Assembly: GCA_023230245.1 (NCBI GenBank)
Contig: JALNXT010000017.1
Span: 1-12,595, forward strand
Length of the DNA stretch: 12,595 nucleotides
From: Candidatus Cloacimonadota bacterium
Lineage (GTDB): Bacteria; Cloacimonadota; Cloacimonadia; Cloacimonadales; Cloacimonadaceae
Direction: 5' to 3'
Shown: in pieces, positions 1 to 6,449 of the stretch
Layout: each line of letters starts with the position of its first letter
Position numbering within the stretch: position 1 is the stretch's first letter
Notes under the pieces: model-generated
What the model was told of the DNA's origin: nothing
The model's database searches: none
Seen by the model: the letters and a program-made list of their open reading frames with translations, nothing else
Program-made: the position numbers and the translations under genes

Positions 1-462
1 TACTTTTGCCAGAATAGAAGCAGCGGCGATGGCAGCATGGAGCTGATCACCCTTAATAACAGCAGTGCCAATGCCTTTCAGGAAAGGCGGGACGATGTTT
101 CCATCGATAAGGCAGGTTTCTACTTTCATGTCCAGTTTCCTGAATGAGGTGGAGAAGCCCATTAGGGTTGCCTGGAGGATATTGAACCGATCGATATAGG
201 CGTGGCTAATTTTGGTGATATGGTAAGCAACTGCGTTTGATACAATTAGGTCATAAAGCTCTTCGCGTTGCTTGGGTTTTAGCAGTTTGGAATCGTTTAT
301 GCCCTCTATAGGTTTGCGGTAATCTAACACGACAGCGGCTATCACTACAGGTCCTGCTAAGGCACCTCTTCCTGCCTCGTCTATACCTGCGAAAGCACCG
401 TGCAACTGGTAATAATCCCAATCTCTTATATACAGAGGGCTGGGAAAAATGGGAGAACTCAA
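1..462 (-). CDS. rnhB: Ribonuclease HII, 3' end cut by window edge
   Basis: This enzyme cuts the RNA strand of RNA-DNA hybrids and nicks at single ribonucleotides embedded in DNA. 154 residues are visible before the left edge. The active-site motif GIDEAGRG is at residues 26-33 (D28, E29), a second acidic residue is D120 in LIDG, and D139 lies in KGDQLHAAIAAASILAKV, the conserved RNase HII block. The last catalytic Asp would lie beyond the edge. No ATG precedes the DEAGRG motif in this frame. The best start is TTG at 462-460, which overlaps the TGA of the upstream methyltransferase (TTGA) and has AGGAAG a few bases before it. It is the last visible gene of the pyrE-methyltransferase-rnhB operon, so it is probably translationally coupled. 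The identity is secure from the motifs; the TTG start is inferred. Confidence 0.93.
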   Translation of the reverse strand, partial: MSSPIFPSPLYIRDWDYYQLHGAFAGIDEAGRGALAGPVVIAAVVLDYRKPIEGINDSKLLKPKQREELYDLIVSNAVAYHITKISHAYIDRFNILQATLMGFSTSFRKLDMKVETCLIDGNIVPPFLKGIGTAVIKGDQLHAAIAAASILAKV

Positions 463-1931
463 ATAGCTTCCTTCTTGAGGATGAAAAAGAGTCTGGAGTA
501 CTTATCATCAAGACCATAGATGTGGCGGGGATAGAAGTTTAGCTTGCTCTCGGAGCTATGGATGGCTTTAAGCTTGAAATTAGACTTTAATATCAGCGAA
601 ATGAGATCGGAACATAAATAAACTCTCTGCTGATGGAGTTCGTACTGCTGACTGTATGCGATAAAGTCTTTCTTAAAACTGGTAAGGCTAGAGTTTTGGC
701 TCTTCTTAATCGGGTCGTACCATGCCTGATGTACCAGATAACCTTCTTTATGATGGCTTAGGTTGCAGATATCGGCAAAGTTTTCTTCGCTATTAAAGCG
801 AGTGGAGATGTCGAAAATGAATAGTCCATTAACAGCCAGAGCATTATAAGCCTGCTCTAACATCTTGATAAAATGCGTGCCACGAGTAAGGTAATTTACG
901 CTATCGAACATGCAAAGGATAAGATCATAATTATTCCCTGGAATGGGGTCTGTTAAAGAGGCTTGATATAGGTTTGGCTTTAAGGGTTTCTGGTCGGCAA
1001 CATGCAGCATTTCGGCAGACAAATCGGAGGCATCTACATGGTAACCTTGTAATACTAAACGGTTAGACACATTAGCTGTACCGCAAGCTACTTCTAAAAT
1101 ACTTTGCAGCGGAGCAACCGTGTATTGTTTATGCCAGCCGATGATGCGCTTTACCCAAAGATCATAATCCACGTGTGCCATATATTCATCGTAATGATTG
1201 GCAAAGAAGGAATAAGCATGCTTATCCTCGTTATGAGATCTTCTTATATCGGCGAGATCTAAAGGCTTGGAGCTGTCGTAACTATCATCTGTTATCTGCT
1301 TTTGCGCATGGCTTAGCAGATAGAATATGTGGCTGAAAGCATCGTCCCAAAGCTCTAAGGCAAGGTTGTGGGCATTTAGCTCTGGATGTGATATCAGCCA
1401 ATTAGCTTTGTCGATGCTAACCAGGGTTAACACCAGATTGTGATTGGAAGTAACAAGCACATCGTCTGCTTGCTTTTGTTTGTGAAATAGGTTTATGTCT
1501 TCATACAAGCGGACATCCATATCCTTGGGTATGGTAGTCAGCAACAAATCACCCTGTAACATGCAGTACTGATTGTGCTTGCCAATAAGCTCTGCCGGAA
1601 TATGCAGAGGATCTGGAATCTCCAGAATAGCAATATCAGGGTGCACAAAGAGAGTAGGGGAGAGCTGCTGCTTTGTTTTGGAAAAGCTAAGGAAAGTAGA
1701 AAGTCTGTTAAAGAAGACGGTATCTCCTTGCGTAAACTCTTGTTCAAAAAGCTCTTGAGTAGATGGATGGTTTATAAGCTGGAGATATTTAGCTTGGGAT
1801 GTCAGCTCTTTCTCAAAATCAAGGCAATGTAGCTCGAAAACCACATTGTCTGTAAAAGGAAAGAACTTGAAAGCACTTAGTATCTGCTCTGTATCAGAAG
1901 CAAGAGTTGATATAATCTTGATGGTAAGCAT
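459..1931 (-). CDS. Two-part protein: unrecognised N-terminal domain plus class I SAM methyltransferase
   Basis: The 490-residue protein has two halves. Residues about 240-490 are a class I SAM-dependent methyltransferase. They begin YSFFANHYDEYMAHVDYDLWV, the typical lead-in of YqeM-like small-molecule methyltransferases. Motif I follows, ILEVACGTANVSNRL (278-292), then the acidic end of beta strand 2 in VDASDLSAEMLHVA (299-312), and the strand-4 region YDLILCMFDSVNYL (335-348). Residues 1-235 match nothing I recognise; they contain no obvious membrane segment or repeat. The methyl acceptor is unknown. The ATG start shares one base with the pyrE stop (TAATG), and the stop overlaps the rnhB start, so all three genes are likely co-translated. 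Single YqeM-like proteins are usually about 250 residues, so this is about twice that length. The methyltransferase call is firm; everything about its substrate is open. Confidence 0.82.
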   Translation of the reverse strand: MLTIKIISTLASDTEQILSAFKFFPFTDNVVFELHCLDFEKELTSQAKYLQLINHPSTQELFEQEFTQGDTVFFNRLSTFLSFSKTKQQLSPTLFVHPDIAILEIPDPLHIPAELIGKHNQYCMLQGDLLLTTIPKDMDVRLYEDINLFHKQKQADDVLVTSNHNLVLTLVSIDKANWLISHPELNAHNLALELWDDAFSHIFYLLSHAQKQITDDSYDSSKPLDLADIRRSHNEDKHAYSFFANHYDEYMAHVDYDLWVKRIIGWHKQYTVAPLQSILEVACGTANVSNRLVLQGYHVDASDLSAEMLHVADQKPLKPNLYQASLTDPIPGNNYDLILCMFDSVNYLTRGTHFIKMLEQAYNALAVNGLFIFDISTRFNSEENFADICNLSHHKEGYLVHQAWYDPIKKSQNSSLTSFKKDFIAYSQQYELHQQRVYLCSDLISLILKSNFKLKAIHSSESKLNFYPRHIYGLDDKYSRLFFILKKEAI

Positions 1932-2728
1932 TATGTAGTTGTTTGCTTGTCACTACTTCCAGGGCGATAGAGCGGGATTCCGTTTTGACACAGCTCACAT
2001 TCATGAGCTTCCCAGGCAGGAATGTCTAAGCACAGCAAGCTTTCCAGCGGTGCAGGAAAAGTTAGTTTACCACCGCTTCTATCCACGATAACGCCGATAA
2101 CTACTACTTCCAGTCCTTGCGCTTTAAGGCAGGCAAGTACTTCGTTTACACTTCCACCAGTTGAGAGGATATCTTCAATAATGGCTACTTTTTTAACCTT
2201 AGCTAAATCGAAGCCACTACGGATAGTCATCTCCCCATCTTTACGCTGAGTGAAGATAAAAGATTTGCCCATGATATACGCTGTTTGGAAGGCAAGAATA
2301 ATACCGCCATAAGCAGGACCAACAACACAATCAAAATCATAATCAACAAGTCTTTCTGCCATGCGCTTACAGATATTGTGGGTTGCTTCAGGGTTTTGCA
2401 ATAGCTTTATCTTCTCAATATACTGTCCGCTGTGCTTACCCGAAGTAAGCTGGAAATGACCTTCAAGGAGAGCAGATTCACTCTTTAAAATACGGCTCAT
2501 GTAATCCGTATCTTCCAGATCAGTAAGGATGCGCTTGGCTTCCACTTCGTTTTCAGGAGATACTTGAAGCTCTATCATGTAAAGATCTCCAGCTAACGAT
2601 GACACCATGGAAATCATGCGTTCATTGAGTAATACTACTTCGAAACCCCAATCCTCAAGCAGGCTTTTGGCAATCTCAGCTTCAAAAGGATTGGTGTAAT
2701 TGGCGATAGTTACTAATGTATCTGACAT
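1931..2728 (-). CDS. pyrE: Orotate phosphoribosyltransferase with N-terminal DUF2007-like domain
   Basis: This cytoplasmic enzyme joins orotate to PRPP to give orotidine 5'-monophosphate, a step of pyrimidine synthesis. Residues about 82-258 form the OPRTase. They include LTSGKHSGQYIEK (94-106), the R/K-rich loop FTQRKDGEMTIRSG (159-172), and the PRPP-binding loop IEDILSTGGS (184-193). The C-terminal CELCQNGIPLYRPGS (244-258) is typical of the Thermus-type PyrE group. Residues about 5-72 (TIANYTNPFEAEIAKSLLEDWGFEVVLLNE onward, ending in SPENEVEAKRILTDLE) look like a DUF2007 'putative signal transducing' domain, giving 265 residues instead of roughly 190. The ATG is preceded by AAGGAGATACAAATT, a strong ribosome binding site, so the extra domain is translated. 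It heads the operon with the methyltransferase and rnhB. A weak promoter may lie just upstream (2730-2775), after the oxidoreductase terminator. Confidence 0.92.
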   Translation of the reverse strand: MSDTLVTIANYTNPFEAEIAKSLLEDWGFEVVLLNERMISMVSSLAGDLYMIELQVSPENEVEAKRILTDLEDTDYMSRILKSESALLEGHFQLTSGKHSGQYIEKIKLLQNPEATHNICKRMAERLVDYDFDCVVGPAYGGIILAFQTAYIMGKSFIFTQRKDGEMTIRSGFDLAKVKKVAIIEDILSTGGSVNEVLACLKAQGLEVVVIGVIVDRSGGKLTFPAPLESLLCLDIPAWEAHECELCQNGIPLYRPGSSDKQTTT

Positions 2729-2779
2729 AATTTGTATCTCCTTATTAAAATGTTAAAAACGATTGTGGCAGGCTGAAAG

Positions 2780-2820
2780 AAAAAAGAGAGCTGCAAAGCA
2801 TATTAGCATTCGCAGCCCTC
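2780..2820 (-). terminator. Intrinsic terminator of the oxidoreductase operon
   Basis: On the minus strand, GAGGGCTGC (2820-2812) can pair with GCAGCTCTC (2794-2786). All nine positions pair, one of them G-T, and the 17-base loop is followed at once by six T residues (2785-2780). It starts nine bases after the stop codon of the gamma subunit gene and lies about 50 bases before the pyrE start, so it separates the two same-strand operons. Confidence 0.85.
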
Positions 2821-2828
2821 AATTATAC

Positions 2829-3368
2829 TTACTGTTTTCCGATTTCAATTCCGCGTTTGATAGCTTTGAGATTCATTGCCAGTAAATCAGGGTTCTTGGC
2901 TTTCATAAAGGAATTTAGATCCTCTTCCATGGTCTCATATTTGATTAATCCGGTTTTACCGATAATGATTCCGATTGTTATCATGTTCAATACCAGGTTA
3001 CTGCCGATTTCTGTGGCAATATCGCTGAGTGGAGCTGCAATAATCTGCACATCCGTACGTTTGCAACCCTTGGGGCACATGTTGGTATTGATGATTAACA
3101 CTCCACCAGCACGGACGCTTTCACCGAATTTGTCAATAGAGGGTTGGTTTAGAGCAACCAGAATATCTGGATAACTAACGATAGGGGAAGCAATGGGTTC
3201 GTCTGATACAACTGTGGAGACATTGGCAGTTCCACCGCGCATTTCAGGTCCGTATGAAGGTAGCCATGATACGTTCTTACCTTCTTTCATTCCTGCTTTA
3301 GCGATGAACTTACCAATGGTGAGGACGCCTTGTCCACCGAATCCAGCACAAATTAATTCAGTCTTCAT
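2829..3368 (-). CDS. vorC: 2-oxoacid:ferredoxin oxidoreductase, gamma subunit
   Basis: The 179-residue protein is the gamma subunit of a pyruvate/2-oxoacid:ferredoxin oxidoreductase of the four-subunit type. The complex converts a 2-oxoacid and CoA to acyl-CoA and CO2 while reducing ferredoxin in the cytoplasm. The diagnostic N-terminal motif is GFGGQGV (9-15), followed by LPSYGPEMRGGTANVS (36-51), both characteristic of this family. The length matches stand-alone gamma subunits. Its ATG shares one base with the beta-subunit stop (TAATG). It is the last gene of the operon and is followed by an intrinsic terminator. Whether the enzyme prefers branched-chain 2-oxoacids (Vor) or 2-oxoglutarate (Kor) cannot be decided from this subunit; the symbol follows the alpha subunit and is provisional. 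Confidence 0.88.
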   Translation of the reverse strand: MKTELICAGFGGQGVLTIGKFIAKAGMKEGKNVSWLPSYGPEMRGGTANVSTVVSDEPIASPIVSYPDILVALNQPSIDKFGESVRAGGVLIINTNMCPKGCKRTDVQIIAAPLSDIATEIGSNLVLNMITIGIIIGKTGLIKYETMEEDLNSFMKAKNPDLLAMNLKAIKRGIEIGKQ

Positions 3369-4117
3369 TATTCCACCCCTTCACCTTTATCGCGCAGGCA
3401 ACCTACTTTGAAGAAAGGAAGCATGTTCTCTTTAGCCCAATCACGGGACTTTAGCGGATCCAAACCCCAGTTAGTGGGGCAGGTACTAATAAGCTCTACA
3501 AAGGTGAACCCACGGCCTTCTTTATTGTACTGGATAGCTTTTTTAACCGCTTTCTTGGCTTTGATGATGTCCGCGGGACTAAGTAGCGAAACACGTTCAA
3601 TATAATATGGCGCAATCAAGGTGGCAAGTAGTTCGCTAACTCTGATGGGGAAACCGATATCATCGGTGTTTCTGCCATAAGGGCTGGTGGTGGTTTTCAT
3701 ATTGGGCAAGGTTGTGGGAGCCATTTGTCCGCCAGTCATGCCATAGATAGCGTTATTAACGAAGAACACGCTGATATGTTCGCCTCGGTTTGCAGCATGA
3801 ACTATTTCAGCAGTACCGATGGCAGCCAGATCACCATCACCCTGATATGTAAAAACATGCATATCGGGGCGGGCACGTTTCATGCCTGTTGCTACAGCAG
3901 GAGCGCGACCATGCGCAGCCTGTGCCATATCAAAATTAAAGAATTTATAGGCAAAAACAGAGCAGCCAACAGGGGCAACCCCGGTCATTTGATTGGTTAA
4001 TCCAAATTCTTCAATAGCTTCAGCTACTAAACGGTGAGCTACACCATGAAGGCAGCCTGGACAATAGGTAAACGGAGTTTTGGTAAGCGATTCGGGACGA
4101 GTTGCAATAATTTCCAT
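3368..4117 (-). CDS. vorA: 2-oxoacid:ferredoxin oxidoreductase, beta (thiamine pyrophosphate) subunit
   Basis: The 249-residue protein binds thiamine pyrophosphate and holds the site of 2-oxoacid decarboxylation. Visible landmarks are YCPGCLHG (18-25), where family members usually carry CPGCGHG. Others are APVGCSVF (48-55), the TPP/Mg motif opening YQGDGDLAAIGTAE (91-104) and closing with VNNAIYGMTGGQMAPTT (120-136), and CPTNWG near the end (213-218). No iron-sulfur motif beyond the CPGC and scattered cysteines is seen; clusters are expected in the separate ferredoxin subunit. The start follows AAGGAG eight bases upstream and lies two bases after the alpha-subunit stop. The stop overlaps the gamma start. 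Identity as a beta subunit is firm; substrate choice is not. Confidence 0.9.
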   Translation of the reverse strand: MEIIATRPESLTKTPFTYCPGCLHGVAHRLVAEAIEEFGLTNQMTGVAPVGCSVFAYKFFNFDMAQAAHGRAPAVATGMKRARPDMHVFTYQGDGDLAAIGTAEIVHAANRGEHISVFFVNNAIYGMTGGQMAPTTLPNMKTTTSPYGRNTDDIGFPIRVSELLATLIAPYYIERVSLLSPADIIKAKKAVKKAIQYNKEGRGFTFVELISTCPTNWGLDPLKSRDWAKENMLPFFKVGCLRDKGEGVE

Positions 4118-4119
4118 CT

Positions 4120-5211
4120 CTATTTCTCCTTAGTAAAACAAGCTTCCAGCTTGGCTTTAATCTCGGCGGGGGTGAAAACAATACCGCCCACTTTGCCCCA
4201 GAAATCTACTGGTACTTTACCTTCCACGGCAATCTTAACATCATCAAGCATCTGTCCTGTATTTAGCTCGAATACATACACTTTTTTAACTTTCTTCCCG
4301 ATAGCGGCTTTAACTGCTGCGTAGGGATAAGGCCAAACATTGATGGGACGGATCAGCCCGATATTCTTGCCTTCTGCTTTCAGTTCGTTGATGGCAGATT
4401 TTACCACACGGCTGGCGGTGCCCCAAGCTACGCAGAGAATCTCGTTATCGTCGTTCACATTATAAGACTCATAACGAAGTTCATTGGCTTCTATAACAGC
4501 GTACTTCGCATACAAATCGTTCACATGCTTTTCCAGTACATTGGGGTCAATCTCCAGAGAGTTAATCTCGTGGTGATGCTTTTTATCGCCATCTTCATTG
4601 GGGCAAATGCACCAAGAGTTATGTTGCTTGCCAAGTTCGTCGATTTCTTCCTGAGTTTTGGCAGGCTTGAATTCCACTGGTTCCATCATCTGACCCAGCA
4701 TGCCATCAGCGAGGATCATTACGGGGGTGCGGTATTTATCGGCAAGGTCGAAGGCTTCGCTTGCCATATCGGCAAATTCCTGTACGGAACTGGGAGCTAA
4801 AACTATCAGCCGGTAATCTCCATGACCTCCGCCCTTGGTAGCTTGGAAATAATCTCCCTGAGCAGGTTGGATATCGCCCAATCCAGGCCCACCACGCTGA
4901 ACGTTTATTATCACACAAGGCAATTCTGCACCTGCGATATAAGAGATACCTTCCATTTTAAGCGAGACACCGGGGGATGAGGAAGAAGTCATAGTTCTTT
5001 TTCCACAACCGGCTGCTCCATAAACCATATTGATAGCAGCTACTTCGCTTTCTGCTTGCAGGAATACTCCCCCCACTTTGGGCATCATTTTTGCCATGTA
5101 CTCTATCAATTCGCTTTGGGGAGTAATGGGGTAAGCGAAATATAATCTACATCCAGAACGGATGCTTGCTTCAGCTACTGCTTCATTACCTTTCATTAAT
5201 ATCTTTGCCAT
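4120..5211 (-). CDS. vorB: 2-oxoacid:ferredoxin oxidoreductase, alpha subunit (VorB-like)
   Basis: The alpha subunit is 363 residues from the chosen start. It contains FAYPITPQSELIEYMA (25-40), the pyrimidine-domain motif in the form with Q typical of proteins annotated as 3-methyl-2-oxobutanoate dehydrogenase VorB. It also contains QAESEVAAINMVYGAAGCGKR (52-71 region) and NVQRGGPGLGDIQPAQGD (103-120). The C-terminal half has the transketolase C-terminal fold signature around VAWGTASRVVKSAI (261-274). The frame stays open upstream to an ATG at 5295, but that would overlap the ferredoxin gene by 77 bases. ATG at 5211-5209 has GAGGGAA just upstream and sits seven bases after the ferredoxin stop, so I chose it. 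Branched-chain 2-oxoacid specificity is an inference from the YPITPQSE form and gene order. Confidence 0.9.
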   Translation of the reverse strand: MAKILMKGNEAVAEASIRSGCRLYFAYPITPQSELIEYMAKMMPKVGGVFLQAESEVAAINMVYGAAGCGKRTMTSSSSPGVSLKMEGISYIAGAELPCVIINVQRGGPGLGDIQPAQGDYFQATKGGGHGDYRLIVLAPSSVQEFADMASEAFDLADKYRTPVMILADGMLGQMMEPVEFKPAKTQEEIDELGKQHNSWCICPNEDGDKKHHHEINSLEIDPNVLEKHVNDLYAKYAVIEANELRYESYNVNDDNEILCVAWGTASRVVKSAINELKAEGKNIGLIRPINVWPYPYAAVKAAIGKKVKKVYVFELNTGQMLDDVKIAVEGKVPVDFWGKVGGIVFTPAEIKAKLEACFTKEK

Positions 5212-5218
5212 TATTCCC

Positions 5219-5422
5219 TCACTTCTCAACCGTAATAGCAACGTCTGGGCAGGTTGTATAACACATTTTACAGGCAATACACTTTTCCTGATCAAAGCAT
5301 TCTGCGTAGTTATAGCCTTTGGAATTGATGTTTTCCGAGAAGCGGATTATCTTCACAGGACAAGCAACAATACAAAGGCCGCAGCCTTTACAATAGGTTG
5401 GGTCAACCGTCATTCTTGGCAT
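5219..5422 (-). CDS. 2[4Fe-4S] ferredoxin-like delta subunit of the oxidoreductase
   Basis: The 67-residue protein has two classic cluster motifs. The first is C11-x2-C14-x2-C17-x3-C21 followed by P; the second is C48-x2-C51-x2-C54-x3-C58 followed by P. One extra cysteine, C42, lies between them. Such a protein passes electrons from the TPP subunit of the oxidoreductase to free ferredoxin. It is the first gene of the operon, with AAGGAG seven bases before the ATG, and the alpha gene starts seven bases after its stop. The order delta-alpha-beta-gamma matches known kor/vor operons. A free-standing ferredoxin is the alternative, but the operon position argues for a subunit. Confidence 0.92.
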   Translation of the reverse strand: MPRMTVDPTYCKGCGLCIVACPVKIIRFSENINSKGYNYAECFDQEKCIACKMCYTTCPDVAITVEK

Positions 5423-5485
5423 GGTTGTACTCCTTTTTTCGTTGATTTTTTAACTAGTGTGATAAGGCAATTATTCCTGTAAATC

Positions 5486-5491
5486 TGTCAA
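5486..5491 (-). promoter_or_regulatory. Candidate -35 box for the oxidoreductase operon
   Basis: On the minus strand a perfect TTGACA lies 63 bases before the ferredoxin ATG, within the longer string TTGACAGAT. No good TATAAT follows at 17 bases. The nearest plausible -10 is TATCAC at 21 bases, so the -10 element is uncertain. The same nine-base TTGACAGAT occurs upstream of rlpA on the other strand. Confidence 0.4.
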
Positions 5492-5691
5492 ACTATTTCT
5501 TACTTTCGCGGTGTTTTCATATTATTATGGGCTGTAATAAAGCCTGAGAGCGAACCTTGGAAACCTAACACAAGGCTTACTGACGAGCATGGTCGTAACA
5601 TATTAAATGCAGCATGAAAATAATAGTCTAAAAACGCCCTTTGTGGATCTTCAGCAATGGTGAATATCGTTTGGTTCAGAGCACCAACTTA

Positions 5692-5718
5692 ATATCCCAC
5701 AATACATGTATGGGACAT
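5692..5718 (-). repeat. Inverted repeat in the divergent intergenic region
   Basis: Read on the minus strand, ATGTCCCA (5718-5711) pairs with TGGGATAT (5699-5692) through eight positions, one of them a G-T wobble. The loop has 11 bases and contains the palindrome TACATGTA. On the plus strand the same position would be a mismatch, so an RNA hairpin would be more stable if transcribed leftward. No T-run follows, so it is not a standard terminator. Confidence 0.45.
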
Positions 5719-5795
5719 CGGGAAGTATTTTGACTCCTTAAACGGTAACTCTGAGCTCACATCAAGCTAAAACAGGCATCACTATGTCGATAGCT

Positions 5796-5814
5796 ATATG
5801 TATATATAACATAT
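5796..5814. promoter_or_regulatory. AT-rich palindrome upstream of the rlpA promoter
   Basis: ATATGT (5796-5801) and ACATAT (5809-5814) form a perfect six-base inverted repeat around ATATATA. It ends about 30 bases before the candidate -35 box of the rlpA operon, a usual place for a regulator binding site or a curved upstream element. No bound protein can be named. Confidence 0.3.
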
Positions 5815-5843
5815 CGTTAGCTAGCACAACTAATAAAAAATGC

Positions 5844-5849
5844 TTGACA
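5844..5849 (+). promoter_or_regulatory. Candidate -35 box for the rlpA-psuG-dppA operon
   Basis: A perfect TTGACA follows an A-rich stretch (TAATAAAAAATGC) 52 bases before the rlpA start. A canonical -10 is not evident. At a 17-base spacing the hexamer is TTTTTA (5867-5872), and at 21 bases it is TAGGAA. The shared TTGACAGAT with the divergent promoter supports a real -35 element. Confidence 0.45.
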
Positions 5850-5901
5850 GATCTTGGGGCTTCCGGTTTTTAGGAAACTTACAAAATAAACAAGGATCAG
5901 T

Positions 5902-6396
5902 ATGAAGAAACAAAGAAAAAAACTGCTTGCTTTGTTTCTGGGATTTCAGATGCTTATGGTAGCACCTATAATTGCAGAATCAGTTTCAAGCCCAAACAGC
6001 GATTTCGAGCCCATTTCGCAGAGTGAAATGGTAATCGATTCGCTTCACACACAGGAACCGCCGGGATTACCACCGGGCGAAGCCATGGTAGCTACTTATT
6101 ATTCCAAATGTTTCCATGGACGTAAAACAGCAAGTGGCGAACGCTACGATCACTATGCTTTAACCTGCGCACACAAAACCCTCCCCTTTCAAACAATTCT
6201 TAAAGTAACAAACCCCAAAACCGGCCAATCCGTAACCGTACGTGTTAATGATCGCGGTCCTTTCACAAGAGGAAGAGATTTAGACTTATCCTATGCAGCA
6301 GCCAAAGAGATCGGTATGTTGCAAGCGGGAGTAATTCCGGTGGAAGTTCAAACAATCACAGAGGAAACAAGAGACCCAATTATTGCACATAGATAG
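5902..6396 (+). CDS. rlpA: RlpA-like double-psi beta-barrel protein, secreted
   Basis: The protein has 164 residues. Residues 1-26 form a signal peptide: a KKQRKK basic start, then a hydrophobic run ending APIIA. There is no lipobox cysteine, so unlike E. coli RlpA it is probably not a lipoprotein. Residues about 61-150 are the RlpA-like double-psi beta-barrel: GRKTASGERYD (73-83), LTCAHKTLPF (87-96), and the hallmark VRVNDRGPFTRGRDLDLSYAAA (113-134). E80, H91 and D117 correspond to positions that matter in characterised RlpA lytic transglycosylases, which cut peptidoglycan strands lacking stem peptides. No SPOR domain follows, so septal targeting by that route is absent. AAGGA precedes the ATG by about six bases. 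It heads the rightward operon with psuG and the M55 peptidase. Confidence 0.87.
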   Translation: MKKQRKKLLALFLGFQMLMVAPIIAESVSSPNSDFEPISQSEMVIDSLHTQEPPGLPPGEAMVATYYSKCFHGRKTASGERYDHYALTCAHKTLPFQTILKVTNPKTGQSVTVRVNDRGPFTRGRDLDLSYAAAKEIGMLQAGVIPVEVQTITEETRDPIIAHR

Positions 6397-6408
6397 CTAA
6401 TATCCATT

Positions 6409-6434
6409 TTTATTCACGGGACTGGCTGAATAAA
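6409..6434 (+). repeat. AT-rich perfect hairpin between rlpA and psuG
   Basis: TTTATTCA (6409-6416) and TGAATAAA (6427-6434) are perfect eight-base inverted arms around the ten-base loop CGGGACTGGC. No T-run follows on the plus strand, so it is not a clear terminator. It ends 15 bases before the psuG start, where it could affect psuG translation or protect mRNA ends. This role is inferred from position only. Confidence 0.5.
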
Positions 6435-6449
6435 GATAGGTATTAAATT

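Larger units (their letters stand above)
5423..5901. other. 479-base divergent intergenic region, no gene recognised
   Basis: This lies between the divergent oxidoreductase and rlpA operons. No open reading frame with a ribosome binding site is seen. It contains candidate -35 boxes at each end (5486-5491 minus, 5844-5849 plus). It also contains AAGCCT/AGGCTT (5540-5545 with 5573-5578), whose right arm overlaps CAAGG, the partner of CCTTG (5555-5559 with 5571-5575), so the two pairings exclude each other. A hairpin at 5692-5718 and an AT-rich palindrome at 5796-5814 are listed separately. The middle part (about 5500-5690) matches no RNA family that I recognise. Confidence 0.6.

Noticed and set aside
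251..517. An 88-codon minus-strand frame over the 5' part of rnhB
   Set aside because: The neighbouring frame encodes clear RNase HII motifs; this frame is arginine-rich shadow sequence.
5212..5295. N-terminal extension of the alpha subunit to ATG 5295
   Set aside because: It would overlap the ferredoxin gene by 77 bases, and the extension does not resemble the family; ATG 5211 has a good ribosome binding site.
5500..5601. A 33-codon minus-strand open frame starting ATG 5601, beginning MLRPCSS
   Set aside because: It has no ribosome binding site, is short enough to arise by chance, and ends just before the candidate promoter of the ferredoxin operon.
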